From: Acidobacteriaceae bacterium | GTDB taxonomy: Bacteria; Acidobacteriota; Terriglobia; Terriglobales; Acidobacteriaceae | DNA: 11,748 nt | Assembly (NCBI GenBank): GCA_003156235.1 | Contig: PMGP01000428.1 | Span: 4,373 to 16,120, forward strand | Direction: 5' to 3' | Shown: positions 4,632 to 11,748 of the stretch, piece by piece | Numbering within the stretch: the stretch's first letter is position 1 | Layout of the letters: each line of letters begins with the position of its first letter | Position numbers and translations under genes: made by a program | The notes under the pieces: model-generated | What the model saw: the letters and a program-made list of their open reading frames with translations, nothing else | Database searches by the model: none | Told to the model about the DNA's origin: nothing

Positions 4632-7600
4632 TCAGCCCTGAATGTCGAACTGCTCTGGATGGAGGGTTGCGTCGCTCTTGATGAGGATGTTCTTGCCGAT
4701 TAACTCCTCGTATTCGGTGAGCCAACTGGCGTTGTTGGATTTGAGGACCTTGACCGTCTCCGGGTTGACGCGCAGCAGAACGTCGGCGCTCTCGAAGTGC
4801 TTTTTCATCTTGCGGAGTTCGGTGTAGATTTCATTGCAGACGGTGGTTGGGCTCTTGACCATGCCGGTGGCCTGGCAGGTGGGGCAAGGGACCGAGAGAG
4901 TGCGTTCGAGGGATTGCTTGACGCGCTTGCGGGTGATGGCGACCAGGCCAAAGTCGTTGAACTGGAGAACCTTTGTGGGGGCGCGGTCGGACTTCAGCGC
5001 TTCTTCCAGGGCGGCCAGCACCTTGAAGCGGTTCTTGCGGTCGTCCATGTCGATAAAATCAATCACGATGATCCCGCCCAGGTCGCGCAAGCGAATCTGG
5101 CGGACGATCTCCGGGACAGCGTCGAGGTTGGTCTTGACGATAGTGTCTTCCAGCCGCGCCGACTTGCCGACGTACTTGCCGGTGTTGATGTCGATGGCCA
5201 CCAGCGCCTCGGTCTGGTTGATGACGATGGAGCCGCCGGACTTGAGCCAGACTTTGGAGTTGAGGGCCTTGGCGATTTCATCCTGAATGCCGAAGTGCTC
5301 GAAGAGCGGAGTCTCCTTGGTATAGAGCTTGACGCGGCGGACGAGCGAAGGCGAAAAGCGGTTGAGAAACTTGACAATGCGCTCGTAGTTCTCCTGGGAA
5401 TCGACCCAGATGGAGGAGAAGTTGGAGCTGACCTGGTCTCTCAAGATGCGCTCGATCAGCCCCAGATCGTGATAGATGAGGGCTGGGGACTTGGATTCGT
5501 CGGAGCGCTGCTTGATGTCCGCCCAGAGATTCAGGAGCATGCGCAGGTCAGTGCGCAACTCCTCTTCAGACGCGCCCTCGGCGGCGGTGCGGACGATGAA
5601 TCCGCCGGAAGCCTCGCCGCGCTCGTGGACGAGGATGCGCTTGAGGCGCTGACGCTCTTCATCGGAGGCGATCTTGCGGCTGACGCCGATGTGGGAGACG
5701 GTGGGCATGAAGACCAGGAAGCGGCCGGGCAGCGCGATGTGCGAGGTGATGCGCGCGCCCTTCTTGGCGATGGGTTCCTTGGCAATCTGGACGAGAATCT
5801 CCTGTCCGGACTTCAATAAATCACTAATAATGGGCAGGTCAGAGGTCTGCATGGAGCGGCGCGACATTCCGTGGCCTCTGCCGGCCTGCGCGTGCGGCGC
5901 TGCCGGGCCTCCGCGTCCACGACGACCGCGGGCGGAACGATCCGGGCGTTGCTGGACTGATGTTCCGGCAGCGGCTGGCTCTTCCTCGCCTTCTTCGTCG
6001 AAGCCTTCGTCTTCGCCACCCTTTTCGTCGAAGTTCAACTGGATGCGGTGATCGAGGTGGGCTTCCTGAAGCATTTCTCCCAGATCGCCGGTGCGCAGGT
6101 GGGTGGGCAACGTCTCCTCTTCAAAGTCGTCCAGGTCCTTGTCTTCTGTTTTGCCGTGGCGCTGAGGATGACGGGGAGCGACGAACTCCTCTTCCTCGAT
6201 GGTCTCTTCCTCGATGAGGCCTTTGCCGGGTGCGTAAGTCGAAGGCGAAATGGTTTTGGCTGCCTTCTTGGCGTCTTTTTCGTCGGGCTTCTTCTTGCCC
6301 AGGCCAAAGAAGCGGAATGCGGTGGGAGGCTTGGAGTCCACGTTATGGGAGGCGGACGCGCCGGGTTCCGGCTCAGTTTCAATGGACTCGCGAGCTTCCG
6401 GGTCGTCGTGCGCGTTTGCGGCGAGTACCTCGTCCTGCCTGGTCATCGAGGGCGCCACCGGCTCGTCTGCCGAGGGTTCCTCGATGGGCGTCTCGACGGT
6501 GTAATCGTCTGTGTCGGCAGGGGATGCAACTTTCGGCGACGACTCGAATGAAGATTCAGTGGTCTCCTCGAACTCATCTTCTTCGGCCAGATCGTCATCA
6601 GTCAACGCGGGAACAAACTCATCCTCTGTTGCGTTCTCGAGTGTTGCGTTCCCGAGGGGCTCAAAAGCGTTTTCGGATGCAAGCAGTTGCGACTCGGCTT
6701 CTGCCGTCTCCTCGACAAAATCCTGCTCCTCGATGGCATCGGGGGCGGAACTGCCCGAAGCGGAATCAATGGCAGTGTGCGTCCGCGGCTCGCTGGCCGC
6801 TTCCGAAGCGGGTTCGTTTTTTTGCTGGCGATGCTTGGAGAGCGACTCGCCGGGCAACAGGCCGCTTCCGTCCCACACGATAGGCGACTCGATCATGGTG
6901 GTGGGCTTGAAGCTGCTCTCCGGCCGAACCGGCAGGGCAACGCGCCGAGACGCATTCTCTGGCGGAGCGCCGTCCGCGGGAACGCCGCCGTACTTGGAGA
7001 GCGACTCACCGGGCAGCACAAAGGGGGCCGGGGTGGAGGTTTCGCGCTTTGGCGCTGAAGGCCTGTCCGCGGGGACACCGGCGCCGGCATGAATCTGCGG
7101 CGCAACTTCGGTCTCGGGGATTTCTTCGATGAAGGACGCCGGAGTTTCAGCTTTCTCCTGCTGGCCCTGAGTCGAGTCCGCAGCGCCGCGGCCACCACGA
7201 CGGCGACGGCGTCCGCGCCAGCGCTTGGCTCCGGGCTCTCCGGAATCCTCTTCGCCGGTTTCAGTCTGCTCTGAGAGGGACAAGGAGCCGGAGGCGGGCA
7301 GGGGAGCGGCCTCGGTTTCCGGCACGGCCTCAACCGTCAAACGGCGGTCCCGGGCGGGACGATCCTGTCTCGGTTCTTGGCGCGATTCCTGCTTCTGTTC
7401 AGGCTTCTGGCCGGGGCGAGGGGCACGGTCCTGTTGAGCGGGTTCCTTGCCGCCGGTATGCCGAACCTCGCGGGGGGGCTTAGTGCTGCCGCTGACGGCT
7501 GCTTTTTCCAGCTCATCGGTCTCTTCCTGGTCTTCAAGTTCCAGAAAGTCGGTTACGTACAGGAAGGCGTCGCGCTCCAGGCCCACGTCCACAAATGCGG

Positions 7601-7763
7601 ACTGCATGCCGGGCAGGACGCGGGTAACGCGACCGTTGTAAATGGAGCCGGCGAGGGTGTATTCGTTTTCGCGTTCGTAGTAGATTTCCGCGAGTTGATC
7701 GTCTTCAAGGATTGCCAGCCGCGTTTCGTGCGGCGTGCTGGAGATACAAATTTCCTTTGCCAT
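4632..7763 (-). CDS. rng: Ribonuclease E/G family endoribonuclease with a large insert in the S1 domain
   Basis: This single-strand-specific endoribonuclease (1043 aa) is of the RNase G/E type, acting in rRNA maturation and mRNA decay. The first half of the S1 fold is at residues 39-77 (GSIYNGRVTRVLPG, FVDVGLERDAFLYVTDF). The S1 fold resumes near residue 645 with LLKSGQEILVQI, so about 560 residues split it. The insert is acidic, Pro/Ser-rich, probably disordered, with an Arg-rich patch KRWRGRRRRRGGRG, a second ARGRRGRGG patch near its end, and two LPGESLSK repeats (250-257, 303-310). The catalytic core is intact: Asp858 in VAIDINTGKYVG and Asp902 in IVIDFIDMDD match E. coli RNase E Asp303 and Asp346. 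The Zn-link motif CPTC is at 960-963. The chain ends soon after, with no RNase E-type C-terminal scaffold. ATG 7763 is preceded by GGAAAGG. It follows mrdA-rodA. Confidence 0.95.
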   Translation of the reverse strand: MAKEICISSTPHETRLAILEDDQLAEIYYERENEYTLAGSIYNGRVTRVLPGMQSAFVDVGLERDAFLYVTDFLELEDQEETDELEKAAVSGSTKPPREVRHTGGKEPAQQDRAPRPGQKPEQKQESRQEPRQDRPARDRRLTVEAVPETEAAPLPASGSLSLSEQTETGEEDSGEPGAKRWRGRRRRRGGRGAADSTQGQQEKAETPASFIEEIPETEVAPQIHAGAGVPADRPSAPKRETSTPAPFVLPGESLSKYGGVPADGAPPENASRRVALPVRPESSFKPTTMIESPIVWDGSGLLPGESLSKHRQQKNEPASEAASEPRTHTAIDSASGSSAPDAIEEQDFVEETAEAESQLLASENAFEPLGNATLENATEDEFVPALTDDDLAEEDEFEETTESSFESSPKVASPADTDDYTVETPIEEPSADEPVAPSMTRQDEVLAANAHDDPEARESIETEPEPGASASHNVDSKPPTAFRFFGLGKKKPDEKDAKKAAKTISPSTYAPGKGLIEEETIEEEEFVAPRHPQRHGKTEDKDLDDFEEETLPTHLRTGDLGEMLQEAHLDHRIQLNFDEKGGEDEGFDEEGEEEPAAAGTSVQQRPDRSARGRRGRGGPAAPHAQAGRGHGMSRRSMQTSDLPIISDLLKSGQEILVQIAKEPIAKKGARITSHIALPGRFLVFMPTVSHIGVSRKIASDEERQRLKRILVHERGEASGGFIVRTAAEGASEEELRTDLRMLLNLWADIKQRSDESKSPALIYHDLGLIERILRDQVSSNFSSIWVDSQENYERIVKFLNRFSPSLVRRVKLYTKETPLFEHFGIQDEIAKALNSKVWLKSGGSIVINQTEALVAIDINTGKYVGKSARLEDTIVKTNLDAVPEIVRQIRLRDLGGIIVIDFIDMDDRKNRFKVLAALEEALKSDRAPTKVLQFNDFGLVAITRKRVKQSLERTLSVPCPTCQATGMVKSPTTVCNEIYTELRKMKKHFESADVLLRVNPETVKVLKSNNASWLTEYEELIGKNILIKSDATLHPEQFDIQG
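6834..6857 (-). repeat. Internal coding repeat in rng (second LPGESLSK)
   Basis: This 24-nt segment encodes LPGESLSK (residues 303-310) and matches 6993-7016 at 22 of 24 bases. The repeat lies in the disordered insert, 159 nt (53 codons) from its partner, and each copy follows a looser GVPAD-type element. Confidence 0.6.
6993..7016 (-). repeat. Internal coding repeat in rng (first LPGESLSK)
   Basis: Partner of 6834-6857, encoding residues 250-257. The near-identity at DNA level, including wobble positions, points to a fairly recent internal duplication or to strong constraint on a short linear motif. Confidence 0.6.
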
Positions 7764-7940
7764 CGTACCTTTCCGTCCGGCGGCGTCAGCCTGCCGAAAC
7801 CCATGGCAAGGCGGGATGGAGACGGGCGAGGCCGGAAGGGGAAGGGAAATGCGGAGAGGGTGATCCGTGAGTCGCTGGCGTGCCTGTTGCCGGACCCAGG
7901 CCAGCCCTGAAGGGCGGCGAACCAAGGCGAACTTCCCGGC

Positions 7941-7967
7941 GAACAATCAGAACAAACTGAACAAGCT
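7941..7967. repeat. Three 9-bp tandem repeats upstream of rng
   Basis: GAACAA begins at 7941, 7950 and 7959, giving three units GAACAATCA, GAACAAACT and GAACAAGCT. On the minus strand this is TTGTTC three times at 9-bp spacing, about 180 bp upstream of the rng start. It could be a protein-binding array or chance low complexity. Confidence 0.5.
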
Positions 7968-8011
7968 TTACGATACGGTAACCCGATTGCAGAGAGTTTG
8001 TGGCCAATCTT

Positions 8012-8026
8012 GCCGGGAATCCCGGC
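8012..8026. repeat. 15-bp palindrome upstream of rng
   Basis: GCCGGGA-A-TCCCGGC is a perfect 7-1-7 inverted repeat. No T-run follows on either strand, so it is more likely a protein site or an RNA stem than a terminator. Confidence 0.5.
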
Positions 8027-8213
8027 GGGGCCGTTCCACCGCTGGCGATTGAACGTGCACACTGCGCTACGGGGCGGGTAGAAAAAAATCCGTCTGCCTC
8101 CGAGCGCATGGTGCAATTTGTACGCCGCCAACGGTTTTCCCGTCTCTGCGTGCTCATGAACCCTTATCCTGCCGGGCGCGCGGTCCATCCGGACCTGGCC
8201 GGCGAACTACCTG

Positions 8214-8247
8214 AAAAAACGTTCTCCTGTGGACCGGAGTATTCCGG
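8214..8247 (-). terminator. Possible weak terminator after rodA
   Basis: On the minus strand a short CCGGA-ATAC-TCCGG stem (8247-8234) is followed after 14 nt by TTTTTT (8219-8214). The stem is short and the T-run is not adjacent, so this is tentative. Confidence 0.3.
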
Positions 8248-8278
8248 GGGGACACAAGAGGTGAAGCTGCAAATCCGT

Positions 8279-9421
8279 TCAGTTGACGAACCGGCGCATG
8301 CGGACATTCATCGCCACGCCCAGCGCCAGGAACGTAAACAACACCGAAGATCCGCCGTAACTCATTAACGGCAAAGGAATTCCAGTGACGGGCATAAACC
8401 CGATGACCATGCCCACGTTGACCGCAATCTGGAAGGTCAACACAGCCACTAATCCCATGATAATCAGGGAACCGGACAGGTCCGCGGCTGTTTGAGCGTT
8501 CTGAATCAAACGCATCAATATGAAAAAGTATAGCAGCAGGACGAGGAGAGCGCCGACGAATCCGTGTTCCTCGCCAAAAGCGGCAAAGATGAAGTCGGCA
8601 TGAGGAATGGGCAGGAAGTCACCCTGGGTCTGTGTCCCCTTGGCCATTCCCTTGCCCCAAACGCCGCCGGAGCCGACGGCAATGAGCGACTGACGGAGCT
8701 GATAGCCGGTTCCCTTGGGGTCGTTGTCAGGATTGATGAAGCTGGTGAGGCGGGCTTTCTGGTAGGGCTTGAGCACCTTGCCGCTGCTCCATGCGCCGAC
8801 GATCAGGACGGTTGCGCAGACCAGAAGAACCAGCGCCTGGCGTATGTTGATGCCTCCCAGGAAGAGGCCGGCGACGAGGATCGGCAGATAGGTGAGCGCG
8901 GTTCCCAGGTCGGGCTGGACCAGCACCAGAACCATAGGGACGCCGACCAGCAAAAGAGATTTGAAAATATCCCTCCAAGTAAGGTTGCGCCCGCCCAAAT
9001 TGGCAAAATAGCGGGCCACGATCAGAATCAGAATGAGCTTGACCCACTCGGAGGGCTGAAAGTGAACCGGGCCCATGCTGATCCAGCGTCTGGCTCCCAG
9101 CACCTTGTGCCCCACCAGCTTGACGGCCACCAGCGCCAGCAGGCTGACCCCATAGGCCCATGGAACGAAATCGATCAGCTTGTGGTAGTCGATCTTGGAG
9201 AAGAAGAACATGGCCACCAGGCCTCCGCTGATCCAGAAGATCTGCTTGGTGTGGAAGCCCATCTGCTTCAGGTGAATCGAGCCCGCGTAGTAGTCGTAGG
9301 CGGCGTACTTGGTGTGCAGCGTGGCCGAGTAAATTTCAAAGACGGAGATGGTGCAGAGCACCAGCACCATGCCCAGCAGCGGCCAGTCAAAGTCGCGAAA
9401 GCTGAGAAAGCGGCGCGTCAA
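8279..9421 (-). CDS. rodA: Peptidoglycan glycosyltransferase RodA (SEDS family)
   Basis: RodA polymerises lipid II into glycan strands for side-wall growth, working with PBP2 in the inner membrane. The 380-residue protein has the polytopic SEDS pattern, with about ten membrane helices. Motifs include GARRWISMGPVHFQPSEWVK, VLVQPDLGTAL, the long periplasmic loop with DFLPIPHADFIFAAFGEEHG, and IPLPLMSYGGSS. Asp276 in HADFIF corresponds by eye to the essential Asp262 of E. coli RodA. The start codon is TTG at 9421: a perfect AAGGAGG (9435-9429) lies 7 nt upstream and the reading begins MTRRFLSFRDFDWPLL. It overlaps the mrdA stop by 4 nt (TTGA), a tightly coupled pair. The length is normal for the family and nothing appears broken. 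Confidence 0.97.
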   Translation of the reverse strand: MTRRFLSFRDFDWPLLGMVLVLCTISVFEIYSATLHTKYAAYDYYAGSIHLKQMGFHTKQIFWISGGLVAMFFFSKIDYHKLIDFVPWAYGVSLLALVAVKLVGHKVLGARRWISMGPVHFQPSEWVKLILILIVARYFANLGGRNLTWRDIFKSLLLVGVPMVLVLVQPDLGTALTYLPILVAGLFLGGINIRQALVLLVCATVLIVGAWSSGKVLKPYQKARLTSFINPDNDPKGTGYQLRQSLIAVGSGGVWGKGMAKGTQTQGDFLPIPHADFIFAAFGEEHGFVGALLVLLLYFFILMRLIQNAQTAADLSGSLIIMGLVAVLTFQIAVNVGMVIGFMPVTGIPLPLMSYGGSSVLFTFLALGVAMNVRMRRFVN

Positions 9422-11487
9422 GTTTGGCCCTCCTTGAAGCGCAGGGGCAAAGCCAGCAGCCAGGCAGGCAGTGAAGGCAGGGAGCTGGCTACGTTTCTTG
9501 CCGGGGTCAGCGGTCCGGGATCGACCATGAAATGTCCGGCATGGAGGACAGAATCCTGCCCAGGCAGACTGGCAGCACCGTGGCGCCGACGGCCAGCCGG
9601 CACGGGATCAGACCAGACGGCTCCCATCTCGACCGGTTTGCCGAGGCTGGCCTGGTCGAGGACATTGTGGTCCCTCATGCGCTTTTTGTTCACGTAGGTG
9701 ACGATCATCTGGGCGGCAACGTGGGCGGAGTACGAGCCCCAGTCGCCATGCTCTTGAAGCACCGCGATCACAATTTCGGGATTGCGGCGGGGAACCATGC
9801 CGACAAACCAGGAATTCGGTGTTTTGGCTCCGCCTTTGGTGTGCGTATCGCCGCCTCCCACTACCTGGGCCGTACCGGTCTTGCCGGCAAAGTCAACGCC
9901 TTCGATATGTGCGGCCTCGGCCGTGTGGTACAGACCGGGCGTGGTGGCAGCAGCCATACCGTCGGTGATGATCATCCAGGTGTCGGGATTGAGAGGCACA
10001 TCTTTGTCTCCCGAGCCGGGGAAGCTGTCCTGAACGGCCTGGCGGAACTCGGCTGGAATGTTCTGGTCCGGCATCACCACATGGGGCCTGACAAAATGCC
10101 CGTTTGACGCGATGCCGCCCAAGGCACGCGCCAATTGCAGGGGCGTAACCTGCGTCTCACCCTGACCGATGCCCACGGAAATCGTGTTGCCGGGGTAATA
10201 GCGCTGGTGGTAGTTCTTCATCTCCCACTGCGTGGAGGGCATGATGCCGGCCATCTCGTTGGGCAGGTCGATGCCGGTCTTCTGTCCCAGGCCGAATTCG
10301 GTTGCGTACTTGGCAATGGTGTCGATGCCCAGCTTTTGAGCCAGCGTGTAGAAGAAGGTGTCGCACGACTCCGGAATGGCGTCGCTGATACCCAGCACGC
10401 CATGGTGATGATCGCAGTGGAAGAAGCGCCCGTAAAAATCGGCGCCGCCTTGGCAGTTGACGCGCATATTCTGGGCCACGCCCTCCTGCAGGCCGGCCGC
10501 GGACATGATGATCTTGAAGGTCGATCCGGGAGCGAGCTGGTCCTGGATGGCTTTGTTCATCAGGGGGTGGTTGGGGTTGGTGATGAGCTTGTCCCAGTCG
10601 GCGTGGTTGATGCGGACCGCGAAGGCGTTGGGGTCGTAGCTGGGATGGGAGACCAGAGCCAGAATCTCGCCGTTGCGCGGGTCCATGGCCACCACAGCGC
10701 CGTTGGCGTCGCCCAGAGCCAGTTCCGCGGTGCGCTGCAGGTCGATGTCGATGGTCAGCTTGAGATCCTGCCCGGGCTTGGCGTGCTGAGTTCTGAGATA
10801 GCCCACCTCGCGGCCATGGCTGTCCACGATCACATCGCGGGAGCCGTCCTCGCCCCTCAGCAACTGATCGTAGGTCTGCTCGACGCCGGCTTTGCCTACA
10901 ATGTCTCCCGGTGAGTAAGCCGCATAATGCGTGTCGTTGAGCATCTCCTCGCTGACCTCACCTACATAGCCGATGAGGTGGGCGGCAAAGCCGTCGCGGG
11001 GGTAAAGCCGCCGCTCCACGTCGATGGTCTCCAGCTCCGGCAGCTCGCCGAGGTGCGCCTCGATGAAGGCCTGCTCGTCGGAGGTGATGTCCTGCTTGAT
11101 GGGGATAGGCTCGTAGATTGGCCGAGCGCGGTAGCGGCGCAAGGTGGCGCGCAATTGCTCCAGGTCCAGATTCAAGCCGCGGGCGATCAGCGGCAGGTCG
11201 TTGTCCACATTGCGGTTCTGCTCGCGGACCAGGTAGCAGGAGACCGACGGGTAGTTGTCCACGATCAGCCGGTTCTCGCGGTCGAAGAGCTTGCCTCGGC
11301 CGGCCATCACCGGCTCCTTGCGGATGCGGTTCTGCTCGGCAAGCTGGCGGAAGTTCTCCGCGCCCAGCACTTGCAGCCGCCACAATCCGGCCGCCAGGGC
11401 GAGCATAATCAGCAGAATGCCGTATTGCACCACCGCCAGCTTGAGAGTGGGGAGTTTTTCGCCTCGAGTTGTGCCCCCGTGATACAT
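9418..11487 (-). CDS. mrdA: Penicillin-binding protein 2, peptidoglycan DD-transpeptidase
   Basis: PBP2 cross-links the glycan made by RodA during elongation and is anchored in the inner membrane. The 689-residue product has one N-terminal membrane helix (about residues 17-36) and a dimerisation region beginning NRIRKEPVMAGRGKLFDREN. The transpeptidase domain carries the three penicillin-binding motifs: STFK with nucleophile Ser322 and Lys325, SCD at 374-376, and KTGT at 536-539. After the domain ends (near residue 605, NKKRMRD) an 84-residue Pro/Ala/Gly-rich tail follows, longer than the E. coli protein, and includes VEMGAVWSDP. The ATG at 11487 has only a weak GGACAG-like site upstream. Its stop overlaps the rodA TTG. 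Upstream genes (mreBCD in many bacteria) are not in view; 260 bases upstream hold repeats instead. Confidence 0.97.
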   Translation of the reverse strand: MYHGGTTRGEKLPTLKLAVVQYGILLIMLALAAGLWRLQVLGAENFRQLAEQNRIRKEPVMAGRGKLFDRENRLIVDNYPSVSCYLVREQNRNVDNDLPLIARGLNLDLEQLRATLRRYRARPIYEPIPIKQDITSDEQAFIEAHLGELPELETIDVERRLYPRDGFAAHLIGYVGEVSEEMLNDTHYAAYSPGDIVGKAGVEQTYDQLLRGEDGSRDVIVDSHGREVGYLRTQHAKPGQDLKLTIDIDLQRTAELALGDANGAVVAMDPRNGEILALVSHPSYDPNAFAVRINHADWDKLITNPNHPLMNKAIQDQLAPGSTFKIIMSAAGLQEGVAQNMRVNCQGGADFYGRFFHCDHHHGVLGISDAIPESCDTFFYTLAQKLGIDTIAKYATEFGLGQKTGIDLPNEMAGIMPSTQWEMKNYHQRYYPGNTISVGIGQGETQVTPLQLARALGGIASNGHFVRPHVVMPDQNIPAEFRQAVQDSFPGSGDKDVPLNPDTWMIITDGMAAATTPGLYHTAEAAHIEGVDFAGKTGTAQVVGGGDTHTKGGAKTPNSWFVGMVPRRNPEIVIAVLQEHGDWGSYSAHVAAQMIVTYVNKKRMRDHNVLDQASLGKPVEMGAVWSDPVPAGRRRHGAASLPGQDSVLHAGHFMVDPGPLTPARNVASSLPSLPAWLLALPLRFKEGQT
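9429..9435 (-). promoter_or_regulatory. Strong Shine-Dalgarno deciding the TTG start of rodA
   Basis: AAGGAGG on the minus strand, inside the last codons of mrdA, stands 7 nt before TTG 9421. A consensus site at optimal spacing offsets the weak start codon and confirms it over later ATG codons. Confidence 0.85.
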
Positions 11488-11532
11488 TCTGTCCGCGCCT
11501 TAAAACCCGCCCAGAATACTAGGCGTTGAAGG

Positions 11533-11556
11533 GTACATCTTTAGCCCGTACATCTT
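11533..11556. repeat. 9-bp direct repeat upstream of mrdA
   Basis: GTACATCTT occurs at 11533-11541 and 11548-11556, a 15-bp period, with TAGCCC between the copies. It lies about 46-70 bp upstream of the mrdA start, where regulatory sites would be expected. Confidence 0.45.
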
Positions 11557-11572
11557 GTTTGACTCCGATTAT

Positions 11573-11711
11573 CGGCTTTAGCCGCTGCGTGCATGCGACA
11601 AGTCCCAACCATCTTCTTTCAGGGGCTAAAGCCCCGCGTTCGTTTTGCAACCTTCGAGGCACGGCTATTGGTTCCTGCATAAATAATGTCCTTGCGCCGT
11701 CCCTACGGGAC
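11573..11711. repeat. REP-like palindromic repeat cluster upstream of mrdA
   Basis: CGGCTTTAGCCG (11573-11584) and GGGGCTAAAGCCCC (11622-11635) are each small palindromes. Together they contain GGCTTTAGCC and its exact inverted complement GGCTAAAGCC, so a larger stem is possible. A third palindrome, GTCCC-TAC-GGGAC (11699-11711), follows. This resembles dispersed extragenic palindromic elements. No coding sequence was found from 11488 to the right edge. Confidence 0.5.
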
Positions 11712-11748
11712 TCCGTAACGAACTTGTGGAATCCCTTTTCCCCACGCT

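Larger units (their letters stand above)
7764..8278 (-). other. Non-coding gap between rodA and rng
   Basis: These 515 bases carry no convincing gene on either strand. Visible items are three 9-bp tandem repeats (7941-7967), a 15-bp palindrome (8012-8026), an A7 run (8082-8088, T7 on the sense strand of the operon), a GGTCC-ATCC-GGACC hairpin (8182-8195) and a possible weak rodA terminator (8214-8247). No clear promoter for rng was found, although the gap is long enough for one or for a structured leader. Confidence 0.6.

Noticed and set aside
4797..5819. Plus-strand ORF of 340 codons
   Set aside because: It is antisense to the conserved catalytic core of rng; long antisense frames are expected from GC-rich codon bias.
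6511..7092. Ser/Ala-rich plus-strand ORF
   Set aside because: It is a shadow of the low-complexity insert of rng on the opposite strand.
7764..7946. In-frame upstream extension of rng by 61 codons
   Set aside because: It starts with TTG and gives a non-conserved Arg/Pro-rich segment, while ATG 7763 has a ribosome binding site and begins the typical MAKEICIS N-terminus.
7786..8157. Minus-strand ORF of 123 codons in the rodA-rng gap
   Set aside because: Composition is Arg/Pro/Ser-rich with no hydrophobic core pattern or family match; it looks like translated non-coding DNA.
8085..8165. Resemblance to a GEMM (c-di-GMP-I) riboswitch on the minus strand (CACGCA followed by a GAAAA-loop stem)
   Set aside because: The second conserved block expected in the class (GACGCAAAGCC-like) is missing and the tetraloop-receptor arrangement cannot be traced.
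8564..9697. Plus-strand ORF of 377 codons
   Set aside because: It is antisense across rodA and mrdA, which are unmistakable; its product is a Gln/His/Asp-rich shadow translation.
11573..11711. CRISPR array
   Set aside because: The repeats are short palindromes without regular spacer-repeat periodicity.

Overview
The window looks like a chromosomal segment of a GC-rich Gram-negative bacterium, most probably an Acidobacteriota member. This rests on family-level recall, not a search: a RimP with an extra linker, an RNase E/G with a very large insert in its S1 domain, a DUF4424 secreted protein, and a PBP2 with a long C-terminal tail placed before RodA and RNase G.

Left edge (1-700, minus strand): the 5' two-thirds or more of rimP, cut by the window edge. 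Its 5' leader of about 155 nt contains a good sigma70-type promoter and, between promoter and start codon, a strong intrinsic terminator, which suggests attenuation.

Centre-left (815-4565, plus strand): an accessory stretch. It holds an orphan ribbon-helix-helix antitoxin-like regulator with palindromic operators; an AbrB-type antitoxin with a RelE/ParE toxin (1281-1818); a secreted DUF4424 protein (1877-2986) followed closely by two small uncharacterised genes (3012-3781, the second a four-helix membrane protein); and a second AbrB-type antitoxin with a PIN/VapC toxin (3850-4552). A diverged 48-bp copy of the DUF4424 gene start lies upstream of the AbrB-RelE pair, so that module sits between two copies of the same gene start. 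The VapBC module is bracketed by an exact 10-bp direct repeat.

Right half (4581-11487, minus strand): a cell-shape and RNA-processing cluster in the transcriptional order mrdA (PBP2) - rodA - rng. mrdA and rodA overlap by 4 nt and form the transpeptidase/glycosyltransferase pair of the elongasome. rng follows after a 515-bp non-coding gap and ends at a bidirectional hairpin terminator facing vapC. The last 260 bases (upstream of mrdA) contain palindromic REP-like repeats.

No tRNA, rRNA, CRISPR array, IS element or phage gene was seen. The most informative oddities are the rimP leader attenuator, the duplicated gene start around the first toxin-antitoxin module, the operator layouts of the three antitoxin genes, and the S1-splitting insert in RNase G.
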